64,000 nt of DNA, from assembly GCA_963809545.1 (NCBI GenBank), contig CAWEKD010000006.1, positions 1 through 64,000 on the forward strand. The letters are read 5' to 3'. Below are positions 34,637 through 43,765 of the stretch, one piece after another. A program made the translations under genes and the position numbers. The DNA comes from Natronosporangium sp035305625. Lineage in GTDB: Bacteria; Actinomycetota; Actinomycetes; Mycobacteriales; Micromonosporaceae. The notes beneath the pieces are model-generated. The model did not search any database. It worked only from the letters and a program-made list of their open reading frames with translations, and was not told the origin of the DNA. Within the stretch, counting starts at the first letter, position 1; every line of letters begins with the position of its first letter.

Positions 34637-35434
34637 CTACCCGTCCTCGACGGCTTCAAACGTGTCTCGCGCTGGTTCTCGCGGCGTGCCCACGAGGTCT
34701 TCCGCCGGCTGCGGGCTGACTTGCACCGCCGCCCACACCACCTTACCTCCGCCTACCGGTTCGCACCCCCAGCGATGAGCGACTGAGTCGACGATCAACA
34801 ATCCGCGCCCATGGTCGTCGGTTTCACTGGGCGCCCGGAGTCGCGCCAGCGCCGGATCTCGATCCTGCACCGATATCCGCAGTTCCTCTTCCCGGTGGGT
34901 GATCCGCAGATCTATCGTCGTACCGGCGTGGCGGACGGCATTGGTGACCAACTCCGAGGCGATGATCTCCGCGGGGACCACCGCGCGGGGGAGATCCCAC
35001 GCGGCGCAGGCCTCCGCGGCCAATTCCCGGGCCGCCCGCGGGGCGTGGACGGTCGGCTCCAACCGCTGGTGCATACGTAGTGGTACGGGGTCGGCGGCCG
35101 CGATGGACAATGCCGCAGCGAATGAGGGGTGCACGGTGAACCCACCCTCCGAAATTTGCGTCAGGCTGTCGGCGATCCCCGGCGGCGCACAGACCAGGAG
35201 GGAGGTGCCGGGCCACGCGGCGGCCTGGGCGGCTACTCCCGGCAGGAACTGCAATGCCGGCTCATCCGCGGACTCCACCCTGGTCAAGTCGATGATCATA
35301 GAGGTCGGTTCTTCGACCAGTGCCTCCAAGGCGGCGTCCCGCACCATGCTGGCATTGGTGACGGTGAGTTCGCCCCATAGGCGCATCACCGTGATGGGAA
35401 ACCGGTGATCGAACTGATAGGAAACATCCGTCAT
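34637..35434 (-). CDS. STAS domain fused to RsbW-like anti-sigma kinase
   Basis: About 265 residues from ATG 35434 (a TTG four codons earlier is possible). Residues ~5-110 are STAS-like (FPITVMRLWGELTVTNASMV, SMIIDLTRVESADEPALQFL). Residues ~135-250 are a HATPase (GHKL) domain: IIASELVTNAVRHAG (N box), ISVQDRDPALA and DDHGRGLLIVDSVAHRWG (G boxes). It should bind the sigma factor or phosphorylate STAS proteins. It lies 47 bases upstream of the sigma gene, same strand, so likely one operon. Confidence 0.88.
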   Translation of the reverse strand: MTDVSYQFDHRFPITVMRLWGELTVTNASMVRDAALEALVEEPTSMIIDLTRVESADEPALQFLPGVAAQAAAWPGTSLLVCAPPGIADSLTQISEGGFTVHPSFAAALSIAAADPVPLRMHQRLEPTVHAPRAARELAAEACAAWDLPRAVVPAEIIASELVTNAVRHAGTTIDLRITHREEELRISVQDRDPALARLRAPSETDDHGRGLLIVDSVAHRWGCEPVGGGKVVWAAVQVSPQPAEDLVGTPREPARDTFEAVEDG

Positions 35435-35532
35435 AGGCGTGATCAATCGTCGCGGCCGCTGGCACCACCGGATAGGTGTGTTACCTTACATACCCAGTTA
35501 CCGCCCATCGCAACCAACGATCGGGGGCGAGA

Positions 35533-35844
35533 GTGGAAGTGATGGTCGGAAGTGGCGACAATGCCGCCTCGGCGACCGTGACCCTCCGCGGCGACCTGGA
35601 CCTCGCCACCGCCCCGATAGTGGACGAGCGCCTCGGTGAGTTGGTCGAGCGCGGACAGATCCACATCGTGGTCGATCTTGGAGAAGTCACCTTCTGTGAC
35701 TCGATGGGAATCAATATTCTAGTCCGGGCGAAGCGGCGGTGTGAGCAACATGGTGGATCATTTTCGGTCTCCAGGGTAAGCGGCGAGGTCAAACAGATCC
35801 TGCGGATCGCCGGACTTTTGGACATTCTGACATCGAGTCGGTGA
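35533..35844 (+). CDS. Anti-sigma factor antagonist (STAS)
   Basis: About 103 residues from GTG 35533, preceded by GGGGGCGAGA. It has the usual STAS fold, with TVTLRGDLDLATAPIV, IVVDLGEVTFCDSMGINILV (phosphorylatable Ser in CDSMG) and VSGEVKQILRIAGLLDIL. Divergent from the STAS-kinase gene, so it is likely the free, phosphorylatable partner that releases the sigma factor from the kinase. Confidence 0.9.
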   Translation: MEVMVGSGDNAASATVTLRGDLDLATAPIVDERLGELVERGQIHIVVDLGEVTFCDSMGINILVRAKRRCEQHGGSFSVSRVSGEVKQILRIAGLLDILTSSR

Positions 35845-35888
35845 AGATCGCCCGCTGGCCGTGATCCACTTGTCGATCCATCCTGTTC

Positions 35889-36149
35889 TCACTCAAACAG
35901 GGAATGTCGGACCCCCGGTTGTTCCCGCTTCCGCGCGGCCCGGCGCCGCTGCACCACCACGATGTTGACCACGGCCACCAGGGCCAGCACCGCCAAGATC
36001 ACCGCCAGCACCGTCTGGTCGAGCAGGGCGCTGATCACCGCCAACACCACGAACGCGACCAATCCGAAGATCGCGAGGAGCAGGCGCAGGTTCAGGGCGC
36101 TGTACGCGTGCCCGACCGTACCCCGGGCGGATCGACGTTGACTTCGCAC
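35889..36149 (-). CDS. Small membrane protein, DUF4229-like
   Basis: 86 residues with two hydrophobic helices (LRLLLAIFGLVAFVVLAVISALL and VLAVILAVLALVAVVNIVVV) and a basic tail (QRRRAARKREQ). It resembles the DUF4229 family of actinobacterial inner-membrane proteins, of unknown role. The start is not certain. Confidence 0.6.
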   Translation of the reverse strand: MRSQRRSARGTVGHAYSALNLRLLLAIFGLVAFVVLAVISALLDQTVLAVILAVLALVAVVNIVVVQRRRAARKREQPGVRHSLFE

Positions 36150-36236
36150 GCCTCCTTCGTACCCGGGTGGGTCGGCTGGCCAACCTCATCGCCCCCACGA
36201 AGCCGGCCCCGAGCGACGGACCGGTAGGTTACCGGC

Positions 36237-36998
36237 ATGTCTGACCAGAACAACCGAGTAGCGATCGTGACCGGTGGTGCCCGTGGGATCGGCGCCGCCA
36301 TCGTGAGCCGGCTGGCCGCGGACGGTATGGCGGTGGCCGTGGTCGATCTGGACGAAGCGGCTGCCGCCGCCACCGCGGCGGAGATCACCGCAGCCGGTGG
36401 CCGGGCGGTCGGCATCGGTGCGGACGTCGGGGAAGCCGCCCAGGTCACCGACGCGGTCGAGCGGGTGGTAGCCACGCTCGGGCCGCCCACCGTGCTGGTG
36501 AACAACGCCGGGGTGATCCGGGACAACCTGCTGTTCAAGATGACCGAGGACGACTGGGACACGATCATGCGGGTGCACCTGCGGGGCGCGTTCCTGTTCA
36601 GCCGGGCGGCGCAGGCGCACATGGTCGAGGCGAAGTGGGGCCGGATCGTCAACATGTCCAGTCGCTCGGCCCAGGGCAACCGGGGACAGGCCAACTACGC
36701 CGCGGCCAAGGCCGGCCTGCAGGGCTTCACCAAGACGCTCGCGATTGAACTCGGGCCGTTCGGGATCACGGTGAACGCGGTCGCCCCCGGCTTCATCGTC
36801 ACCGACATGACCCGGGCTACCGCCGAACGGTTGGGAATGGACTTCGACGCCTTCCAGGAGAAGGTCGCCCAGGAAACCCCGGCCCGCCGGGTGGGGCGGC
36901 CGGAGGACATCTCCCACACGGTGTCGTTCCTGGTCAGTGAGGGCGCCGGGTACGTCAACGGGCAGGTCATCTACGTTGCCGGCGGTCCTTGCGACTGA
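36237..36998 (+). CDS. fabG: 3-oxoacyl-ACP reductase-type short-chain dehydrogenase
   Basis: 253 residues. Rossmann motif VTGGARGIG, VLVNNAGVIRD, catalytic Ser-Tyr-Lys (NMSSRSAQGNRGQANYAAAKAG) and C-terminal GYVNGQVIYVAGG. Classic SDR using NADP(H) to reduce 3-oxoacyl-ACP or a related substrate. Alone in sequence without other fatty-acid genes, so the exact substrate is open; the gene symbol is by similarity. Confidence 0.85.
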   Translation: MSDQNNRVAIVTGGARGIGAAIVSRLAADGMAVAVVDLDEAAAAATAAEITAAGGRAVGIGADVGEAAQVTDAVERVVATLGPPTVLVNNAGVIRDNLLFKMTEDDWDTIMRVHLRGAFLFSRAAQAHMVEAKWGRIVNMSSRSAQGNRGQANYAAAKAGLQGFTKTLAIELGPFGITVNAVAPGFIVTDMTRATAERLGMDFDAFQEKVAQETPARRVGRPEDISHTVSFLVSEGAGYVNGQVIYVAGGPCD

Positions 36999-37662
36999 CC
37001 TCCCCGGGCTGGCGGCGACCTGTGAGGCCTACCGGGCCGGGCTGCTCGGCCAACCGGTAACCGCGCTGACCACGCTCGGGTTCGTCCTCGCCGGGGTGGC
37101 GGTGTGGGCCGGTCGGCCGGCGCCGGCCGGTTACCGGGCCTGGTACGGGTCGCTGGTGGTGGCGGTGGGGGTCGGCTCGTTCATCCAGCACGGCCCCCAC
37201 CCGCCCTGGCAGGCCTACGCCCACGACCTGCCGCTGGCGGCGCTGCTGGGGTTCCTCGCCGCCGACGCGCTGCGGGACCTGCGCGCCCCGGCGCCCTCGC
37301 CCGCCGCCGCCCCGGGGAGGCGCCGGTGGGCCGCCGCGAGCGTGCCGGTGGCGGCGGTGCTGGCCGCCGCCGGGGTGGCCCCGCTGGTAGCGGCCGGGCC
37401 GACCGCCAGCACCATCGGGCAGCAGCTGCTGGCGGTGCTGGCGATCGGGGCGAATCTGTGGCGGGCTCGTCGACGCCCGCGGCTGCGGTCGGTGGTGGTG
37501 CCGGCGTTGGTGCTGCTGGCGGTCGGGGCGCTGCTCGGCACCCTGGGGGACCGGACCGGACTGTGTCGACCCGACAGTCTGTGGCAGGGGCACGCCGCCT
37601 GGCATCTGCTGTCGGCCGCCGCGCTGTGGTGGTTGACGCCCGCGGTCGGTCGGCGGATGTGA
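36976..37662 (+). CDS. Multi-pass membrane protein, CREST/ceramidase-like
   Basis: About 229 residues with six to seven hydrophobic segments. Conserved polar positions typical of the CREST superfamily of metal-dependent membrane hydrolases are present: Ser/His in GSFIQHGPHPPW, Asp in AYAHDLPLAA and HxxxH near the end (GHAAWHLLSAAALWWL). A lipid amidase role is possible, but the family link is from these residues only. The start is ambiguous: TTG 36976 is suggested, overlapping fabG. Confidence 0.6.
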   Translation: MPAVLATDLPGLAATCEAYRAGLLGQPVTALTTLGFVLAGVAVWAGRPAPAGYRAWYGSLVVAVGVGSFIQHGPHPPWQAYAHDLPLAALLGFLAADALRDLRAPAPSPAAAPGRRRWAAASVPVAAVLAAAGVAPLVAAGPTASTIGQQLLAVLAIGANLWRARRRPRLRSVVVPALVLLAVGALLGTLGDRTGLCRPDSLWQGHAAWHLLSAAALWWLTPAVGRRM

Positions 37663-37783
37663 CTGTCCAGTTACGAGTGGAAATTTCTCTGTGGACCTCT
37701 TGTGGCACGGTTCACCGTCACTTATGGTACGAACCACACCGGTTACCCGGTAGTAACCTTCGTTTGTCCCCCCGGAGGTCCAC

Positions 37784-38629
37784 ATGTCCTTCCCCCGCCG
37801 GTTGGGTGCGGTGATCGCTGCCTTGGCAGTCACCCTGCTCGGCACGCTGGTCGCCCCTGGTGTTGCGCACGCTCAGGCTGATCCTGGTCCACCGCCCAAT
37901 TCGATCGCCAGCATGGGTGACTCCATCACCCGGGCGTTCAACGCCTGTGGCTGGTTCATCGAGTGCACCTCCCGGTCCTACAGCACCGGTAGCAACTCCA
38001 GCGTGGACAGCCACTACCTGCGGATCCAGCGGGTCAACCCGAACATCACCGGGAACACGCTGAACGCCGCCCGCTCGGGCGCCCGGATCAACGAGCTGCC
38101 CGGTCAGGCCGCCACCGTGGTCAATTTCGGCGCCGAGTACGTGACCATCCTGGTGGGTGCCAACGACGCCTGCGCCAGCAGCGAGGCCAGCATGACCTCT
38201 GTCGAGGATTTCCGGGCCGACCTGGACGAGGCGCTGGCGATCCTGAAGAACGGCCTGCCGAACGCCCGGATCATGATCGTCAGCATCCCTAACATCAAGC
38301 AGCTGTGGCAGATCGGCCACACCAACTGGCTGGCGCGCACCTTCTGGTCGCTGGGCAACATCTGTCAGTCCATGCTGGCCAACCCCACCTCCACCTCCCC
38401 GGAGGACATGGCGCGTCGGGACCGGGTGCTGCAGCGGGTGGTCGACTACAACACCCAGCTGGCGGAGGCCTGCGCGGCGTACGGGCCTAACTGCCGGTTC
38501 GACAACAACGCGGTGTTCAACTACTCGTTCAGCCTCAACCAGGTGTCCGGCTGGGACTACTTCCACCCCAGCACCGAGGGGCAGGCGCTGCTGGCCCGGC
38601 TGACCTACGAACAGGGCTACAACTGGTGA
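37784..38629 (+). CDS. Secreted SGNH hydrolase
   Basis: 281 residues, ATG 37784 after GGAGG. Signal peptide residues 1-31 (RRLGAVIAALAVTLLGTLVA, cut near AHA). The SGNH residues are Ser in SMGDSIT, Gly in ARSGARI, Asn in VGANDAC and Asp/His in WDYFHPS. Expected to be an extracellular lipase or esterase; substrate unknown. Four to six Cys suggest disulfides. An A/T-rich 120-base upstream region should hold its own promoter. Confidence 0.88.
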   Translation: MSFPRRLGAVIAALAVTLLGTLVAPGVAHAQADPGPPPNSIASMGDSITRAFNACGWFIECTSRSYSTGSNSSVDSHYLRIQRVNPNITGNTLNAARSGARINELPGQAATVVNFGAEYVTILVGANDACASSEASMTSVEDFRADLDEALAILKNGLPNARIMIVSIPNIKQLWQIGHTNWLARTFWSLGNICQSMLANPTSTSPEDMARRDRVLQRVVDYNTQLAEACAAYGPNCRFDNNAVFNYSFSLNQVSGWDYFHPSTEGQALLARLTYEQGYNW

Positions 38630-38689
38630 TCCACTGATATCCCACCGTAGTGGGCGGTGCGGTCGGCGGCGGGCTGGTAGGAATGAGGC

Positions 38690-40042
38690 ATGAACCAGCC
38701 CGCCGCCGATCCGTATGCGTCGACCACCTTCCCGCCGGGCCCCGGTCCGGAGCAGGAGGTCGTCGACCTGTGTCGGGAACTGATCCGCATCGACACCACC
38801 AACACCGGTGACCCGGACACCACCCGCCCCGAGCGGCCGGCCGCCGAGTGGGTGGCCGCTCAACTGGCCGAGGTGGGGATCGCCTCGGAGATAGTGGAGT
38901 CCGCGCCGGGGCGCGCCAGTGTGCTGGCCCGACTGACCGGCACCGACCCCGATCGAGGCGCGCTGCTGGTCCACGGCCACCTGGACGTGGTGCCGGCCGA
39001 CCCCTCCGAGTGGTCCATGCCACCGTTCGGCGGTGAGCTGCGCGACGGGTTCCTCTGGGGCCGGGGCGCGGTGGACATGAAGGACTTCGACGCCATGGTG
39101 CTGGCGGTGGTCCGGGACTGGCAGCGCACCGGCTACCGGCCGCCGCGGGACATCGTGCTGGCCTTCACCGCCGATGAGGAGGCCGGTGGGCGGTACGGCG
39201 CCCACTACCTGGTGGAGCAGCACCGCGAGTGGTTCGAGGGCTGCACCGAGGCGGTGGGGGAGGTGGGCGGCTACTCGCTGACCATCCACGACCAGCTCCG
39301 GCTCTATCTGGTGCAGATCGCGGAGAAGGGCATCGACTGGCTGCGGCTGACCGCCACCAGCACCCCCGGGCACGGGTCCATGCTGCACCCGGACAACGCG
39401 GTCACCGCGATCGCCGAGGCGGTGGCCCGGATCGGCCGGCACGAGTTCCCCATCGTGCTCACCCCGTCGGTGCGGCAGTTCCTCACCGAAGCCGCCGCCG
39501 CGCTCGGGGTGCCGTTCGACCCCGATGACCCGCAGGCCACGGTGGCCAAGCTGGGGCCGGTGGCCCGGATCGTCGGCGCCACCCTGCGGGACACCGCCAA
39601 CCCGACCCGGCTGTCCGCCGGCTACAAGGAGAACGTCATCCCCGGCACCGCCTGGGCCACCATCGACGGCCGGACCCTGCCCGGCCGCTCCGAGGAGTTC
39701 CGGGACACGATCGCCCAACTGGCCGGCCCCGGGGTGGACCTCGAATACGTACAGCATCAGCCGGCGGTGGAGACCACCTTCGACGGCCCGCTGGTGGCCG
39801 CGATGGCCGAGGCGCTGCAGGCGGAGGACCCGGCCGCGCGCGCCGTGCCGTACATGCTCTCCGGCGGCACCGACGCCAAGGCGTTCTCCCAGCTGGGCAT
39901 CCGGTGCTTCGGGTTCGCGCCCCTGCGGCTGCCGGCCGACCTGGACTTCGCTGCCCTGTTCCACGGGGTGGACGAGCGGGTGCCGGTGGACGGGCTGGAG
40001 TTCGGGGTACGAGTACTGGACCGGTTCCTGCGCGCGAGCTGA
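38690..40042 (+). CDS. M20-family metallohydrolase
   Basis: 450 residues. Motifs of the M20/M28-like peptidase family: LLVHGHLDVVPAD, WGRGAVDMKDFDA and AFTADEEAGG supply the metal-binding His, Asp and Glu residues, followed by the lid domain (TSTPGHGSMLHPDNAV). C-terminal SGGTDAKAFSQLGIRCFGF supplies the last His-type ligand region. It hydrolyses a peptide or acyl amino acid; the substrate is not identifiable. A 60-base gap separates it from the SGNH gene. Confidence 0.9.
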   Translation: MNQPAADPYASTTFPPGPGPEQEVVDLCRELIRIDTTNTGDPDTTRPERPAAEWVAAQLAEVGIASEIVESAPGRASVLARLTGTDPDRGALLVHGHLDVVPADPSEWSMPPFGGELRDGFLWGRGAVDMKDFDAMVLAVVRDWQRTGYRPPRDIVLAFTADEEAGGRYGAHYLVEQHREWFEGCTEAVGEVGGYSLTIHDQLRLYLVQIAEKGIDWLRLTATSTPGHGSMLHPDNAVTAIAEAVARIGRHEFPIVLTPSVRQFLTEAAAALGVPFDPDDPQATVAKLGPVARIVGATLRDTANPTRLSAGYKENVIPGTAWATIDGRTLPGRSEEFRDTIAQLAGPGVDLEYVQHQPAVETTFDGPLVAAMAEALQAEDPAARAVPYMLSGGTDAKAFSQLGIRCFGFAPLRLPADLDFAALFHGVDERVPVDGLEFGVRVLDRFLRAS

Positions 40043-40111
40043 CCCACCCCGCCGGTGTGTGGGGGCCGAGCCGGTGATGCGCCAGGACCAGCGAGGGAGC
40101 AGGGAGCGGGG

Positions 40112-40753
40112 ATGACCGATCAACCTGCCGAGCCCGAGGCCGGCCCCGACCAACTGGAGCAGGCGCTGACGGAGGTGGTCAACGCCGCGCGCGCTCACCT
40201 GGCGGCGGTCCGGGCCGCCGACGGGGTCCGGGACGACGACCGGGTGTGGCGCGGCTACCTGGCGCTGGCCCGCGCCACCGCCGCCTACGATCGGCTGCTC
40301 TACCAGCGGTACGGCGAGTCGACCCCGTGGGAGCTGCCGTGGGAGGACGTCCCCCCGGGCACGGTCACGCCGGCGGAGCCGGTCACCAGCGCCGACCCGT
40401 ACCCGCAGGTGGTGACCGTCCGGCACCAGCGGGACTACCGGGTGCCGAGTGTGTCCGCCCTGCTGGCGGTGGCGCGCCGGGCCGGGCAGCGCAGCCGGTG
40501 GGAGCGGGGGACCCCGGAGCCGGACACGGTCGGGGCCGCGGTGCTGGAACTGGTCATGGACGGAGACGGCTCGCTGGGCAGTCTGGATCTGCCGGAGCTG
40601 GAGCCGCTCGGTGGGCTGGTGACGGTAGCCGAGCGGTCAGCCGCCGGCACCGGCGAGCGGCTGCTGGCCCGCCTGGAGGAGCGGCCGGAGCCACCGCTGG
40701 CCCCCGGGGCCGCGGACGGAGGGCCGGAGCCGGCCGAGCCGGGCGGCGGCTGA
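40112..40753 (+). CDS. Hypothetical acidic protein
   Basis: 213 residues from ATG 40112 (GGAGCGGGG upstream). The N-terminal third is helical (LEQALTEVVNAARAHLAAVRAADGV, YLALARATAAYDRLLYQRYGE), the middle has a QVVTVRHQRDYRVPSVSALLAVARRAG stretch and the end is Pro/Gly/Glu-rich. No catalytic pattern or membrane segment. Family not recognised. Confidence 0.6.
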   Translation: MTDQPAEPEAGPDQLEQALTEVVNAARAHLAAVRAADGVRDDDRVWRGYLALARATAAYDRLLYQRYGESTPWELPWEDVPPGTVTPAEPVTSADPYPQVVTVRHQRDYRVPSVSALLAVARRAGQRSRWERGTPEPDTVGAAVLELVMDGDGSLGSLDLPELEPLGGLVTVAERSAAGTGERLLARLEERPEPPLAPGAADGGPEPAEPGGG

Positions 40754-40773
40754 CCGTCGGCGCGCCGTCGGAG

Positions 40774-40965
40774 TCAGTACGACAGGCCGGGTAGGGAGTC
40801 GGCGGTGCGGCGGCGTCGCAACCGCACCTGGCGGGTGCCGTCCCGGTACAGCCGCACCCGATCCAGCTCCCACCCCGCGAACTCCGCCTGGATGCTCAGC
40901 TGCGCCGCGGCGCTGGTCCGGTCGACGTTGGCCGGCAGCCGCAGCGGCACGTACTCGTAACTCAT
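40774..40965 (-). CDS. DUF5703 protein
   Basis: 63 residues starting MSYEYVPLRLPANVD with GGAGA about ten bases upstream. The pattern EFAGWELDRVRLYRDGTRQVRLRRR is typical of the DUF5703 family found throughout actinobacteria, usually next to an M20-type peptidase gene as here. Function unknown. Confidence 0.85.
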   Translation of the reverse strand: MSYEYVPLRLPANVDRTSAAAQLSIQAEFAGWELDRVRLYRDGTRQVRLRRRRTADSLPGLSY

Positions 40966-41138
40966 CGACTCATCTTCTCCAGGAAACGCGGGACCCGCCA
41001 GTCCGCCACCGGGCACGCCCCCATCGGGGCATCCCCCGCTACCTGCTAAGACATCCACGCCCGTGACCGGCACCCCCGCGGTCGGGGAGGAGGCGACCCC
41101 CGGCCGGGGTGGGTTTCCGCGCCGTTTAGGGTGTTCGG

Positions 41139-42206
41139 GTGCGACTGGGACTCAGTCTCGAATACCAAACTCCTCGGACCACCCCCGCTGAGCACCTCGC
41201 CCTGGCCCGGGAGGCCGACCGGCTCGGCTACGCCGTGGTGTGGGCGGCGGAGGCGTACGGCTCAGACTCTCCGAGCATGTTGGCGTGGCTGGCCGGGCAG
41301 ACTCAGCAGATCGACCTGGGCAGCGCGGTGATGCAGATCCCCGCCCGCACGCCGGCGGCCACCGCCATGACCGCGGCCACCATCGACGCGCTCTCCGGCG
41401 GCCGGTTCCGGCTGGGCCTGGGGGTCAGCGGCCCGCAGGTCTCGGAAGGCTGGCACGGGGTGCGGTTCGCGCGTCCGCTGGCCCGCACCCGCGAATACGT
41501 CGAGATCGTGCGGCGGGCGTTGGCGCGGCAGCCCCTGGTGTATCAGGGCACGCACTACCAGTTGCCGCTGCCGGACGGCCCCGGCAAGGCGTTGAAGCTC
41601 GGGTTCCGGCCACCCCGGGCGGAGATCCCGATCTATCTGGCGGCGCTCGGTCCCCGCAACCTCCGGTTGGCCGGCGAGATCGCCGACGGTTGGCTGGGGA
41701 TCTTCCTGTCCCCGGAGCACCTGGCCACGCAGCTGGCGGAGGTGGCGGCGGGGCGGGCCGCGGTCGGGCGCGACCTGGCCGGGTTCGATGTGGTGGCCAG
41801 CGTGCCGGTGGTCCTCGGGGAGGACGTGGCCGCCTGCGCCGACCGGGTCCGCGGATACGCCGCCCTGTACGTCGGGGGCATGGGCTCCCGGGAGCAGAAC
41901 TTCTACCAGCGCCAGGCCGCCCGGATGGGGTACGGGGAGGCCGCCGCGACCGTGCAGGAGCTGTACCTGTCCGGCCGGAAGCGGGAGGCCGCCGCCGCGG
42001 TGCCGTTCGAGTTCATCGATCAGACGTGCCTGCTCGGGCCGGTGGACCGGATCGCGGAGCGGCTGCGGGCGTACGCCGAGGCGGGAGTGACGACCCTGTC
42101 GGTCACCCCGTTCACCGATGATCCGGCCGAGGGGCCGGCGGTGCTGGCGGCGGTGGCGGAGGCGGCCCACCGGGCCGGACTCACACCGGCGGGAGGCGGA
42201 GAGTAG
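41139..42206 (+). CDS. F420-dependent LLM-class oxidoreductase
   Basis: 355 residues from a GTG. TIM-barrel luciferase-like enzyme: LGLSLEYQTPRTTPAEHLALAREADRLGYAVVW, IDLGSAVMQIPARTPAATAMTAATIDALSGGRFRLGLGVSGPQV, IPIYLAALGPRNLRLAGEIADGWL. The LGVSGPQV loop is usual in F420-binding members. Substrate unknown. It ends three bases before uppP. Confidence 0.88.
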   Translation: MRLGLSLEYQTPRTTPAEHLALAREADRLGYAVVWAAEAYGSDSPSMLAWLAGQTQQIDLGSAVMQIPARTPAATAMTAATIDALSGGRFRLGLGVSGPQVSEGWHGVRFARPLARTREYVEIVRRALARQPLVYQGTHYQLPLPDGPGKALKLGFRPPRAEIPIYLAALGPRNLRLAGEIADGWLGIFLSPEHLATQLAEVAAGRAAVGRDLAGFDVVASVPVVLGEDVAACADRVRGYAALYVGGMGSREQNFYQRQAARMGYGEAAATVQELYLSGRKREAAAAVPFEFIDQTCLLGPVDRIAERLRAYAEAGVTTLSVTPFTDDPAEGPAVLAAVAEAAHRAGLTPAGGGE

Positions 42207-42208
42207 CG

Positions 42209-43039
42209 GTGGAGCTCTGGCACGCGATCATCCTCGGCATCGTCGAGGGGATCACGGAATTTCTGCCGATTTCCTCCACCGGGCACCTGGTGCTGGTGGA
42301 GAAGCTGCTGGGGCTGCCGGTGGACGATCCGGCGGTGATCGGCTTCACGGCGGTGGTGCAGGCGGCGGCGATCGCGGCGGTGCTGGTCTACTTCGCGCGC
42401 GACATCGCCCGGCTGGCGGTGGCGTGGGTACGGGGCCTGTTCTCCGCCGACGCCCGGCGGGAACTGGACTACCGACTGGCCTGGTACGTGATCGTCGGTT
42501 CGATTCCGATCGCGGCGGTCGGCTACCTGGCTCAGGACCTGATCAAGGGTGCGCTCTGGAGTCTGTGGACGGTCGCGTTCGGGATGCTGCTGTGGAGCGG
42601 CGTGATGTGGTTCGCCGAGCACGCCGCCACCCAGGTCCGGAAACCGGAGGAGCTCAACCTCACCGACGCGATCGTGATCGGACTGGCGCAGTGCCTGTCG
42701 CTGCTGCCGGGGGTGTCCCGTGCCGGGGCGACCATCACCGTCGGGCTGCTGCTGGACCTGGACCGGGTCACCGCCACCCGGCTGTCGTTCTTCCTCGGCA
42801 TCCCGGCGCTGGTCGGCGCCGGCGTCCTCGAGCTGGGGGAGGTGGCCGGTAGTGACAACGTCTCCACCACGGCCCTGGTGGTCGGGAGCGCGGTGAGCTT
42901 CGTGGTCGCCTACGCGTCGATCGCCTGGCTGCTGCGGTTCGTCGCCCGGCACACCTTGATGCCGTTCGTCTGGTACCGGCTGACCTTCGCCGCCGTGGTG
43001 ATCGCCCTGCTGGGCACCGGCATCATCACCGCTACCTGA
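42209..43039 (+). CDS. uppP: Undecaprenyl-diphosphatase
   Basis: 276 residues from a GTG. Hallmarks of UppP/BacA: GIVEGITEFLPISSTGHLVL near the N-terminus and LPGVSRAGATI in the second half, with about eight membrane helices. It recycles undecaprenyl diphosphate to the monophosphate carrier for cell-wall synthesis and gives bacitracin resistance. Standard family length. Confidence 0.96.
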   Translation: MELWHAIILGIVEGITEFLPISSTGHLVLVEKLLGLPVDDPAVIGFTAVVQAAAIAAVLVYFARDIARLAVAWVRGLFSADARRELDYRLAWYVIVGSIPIAAVGYLAQDLIKGALWSLWTVAFGMLLWSGVMWFAEHAATQVRKPEELNLTDAIVIGLAQCLSLLPGVSRAGATITVGLLLDLDRVTATRLSFFLGIPALVGAGVLELGEVAGSDNVSTTALVVGSAVSFVVAYASIAWLLRFVARHTLMPFVWYRLTFAAVVIALLGTGIITAT

Positions 43040-43069
43040 GTCCGTGCCCTCGCCGGGTAGGCTGCCCGG

Positions 43070-43765
43070 GTGGCGACTGTCCTGTTGCTGCGGCACGCCC
43101 GTACCAGTGCCAACGCTGGCGGTGGTCTGGCCGGCCGCAGCCCGGTAGAACTTGACCAGACCGGTCGTGCGCAGGCGGAGGCGTTGCGGCGGCGACTGTC
43201 CGGGATCAACCCGGCGGTGGTGGTGAGCAGCCCGCTGCCGCGGTGCCGGCAGACGCTCGCGCTGGCCTTACCGGACCGGGACGTCATCGTCGATGAGCGA
43301 CTCACCGAGTGTGGGTACGGGGACTGGGAGGGGCGGTCCCTCACCGAACTGGCCGAGGATCCACTATGGCCGGTGGTGCAGCAGCACCCGTCCGCGGTCC
43401 GGTTCCCCGGCGCCGGCGGGGAGGCGATGGCCGCCATGGCGGCCCGGGCGGTGGCGGCGGTGCGGGAGTGGGACGCGCGAGTCACCGCCGAGCACGGCCC
43501 AGGAGCCGTGTGGGTGGCCTGCAGCCACGGTGATGTCATCAAGGCGGTGGTGGCCGACGCGCTCGGCCTCCATCTTGATCTGTTTCAACGGATCGTGGTC
43601 GACCCCGCGTCGGTGACCGCGATCCGCTACACCCCGGTCCGGCCGTTCCTGCTCCGCCTCAGCGACACCGGTGAACTACGGTTCGAAGTCACCGACAGTA
43701 CCGCCTCGGACGCCCCGGTCGGAGGCGGCGCTGGCGCTGGCTCCTTCGGTAAGGTCGAAGTATGA
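43070..43765 (+). CDS. Histidine phosphatase-family protein (MSMEG_4193 type)
   Basis: 231 residues from GTG 43070. Catalytic LLRHARTSAN, VVSSPLPRCRQTL, DERLTECGYGDWEGR and the second His in VACSHGDVIKAVV. Member of the phosphoglycerate-mutase-like superfamily, here in the conserved actinobacterial order with DUF3090, SCO1664 and mshC. The stop overlaps the next ATG by four bases. Physiological substrate unknown. Confidence 0.9.
   Translation: MATVLLLRHARTSANAGGGLAGRSPVELDQTGRAQAEALRRRLSGINPAVVVSSPLPRCRQTLALALPDRDVIVDERLTECGYGDWEGRSLTELAEDPLWPVVQQHPSAVRFPGAGGEAMAAMAARAVAAVREWDARVTAEHGPGAVWVACSHGDVIKAVVADALGLHLDLFQRIVVDPASVTAIRYTPVRPFLLRLSDTGELRFEVTDSTASDAPVGGGAGAGSFGKVEV

Noticed and set aside
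37718..40426. 902-codon minus-strand frame
   Set aside because: It spans the antisense of the SGNH and M20 genes, which have strong family motifs on the plus strand.
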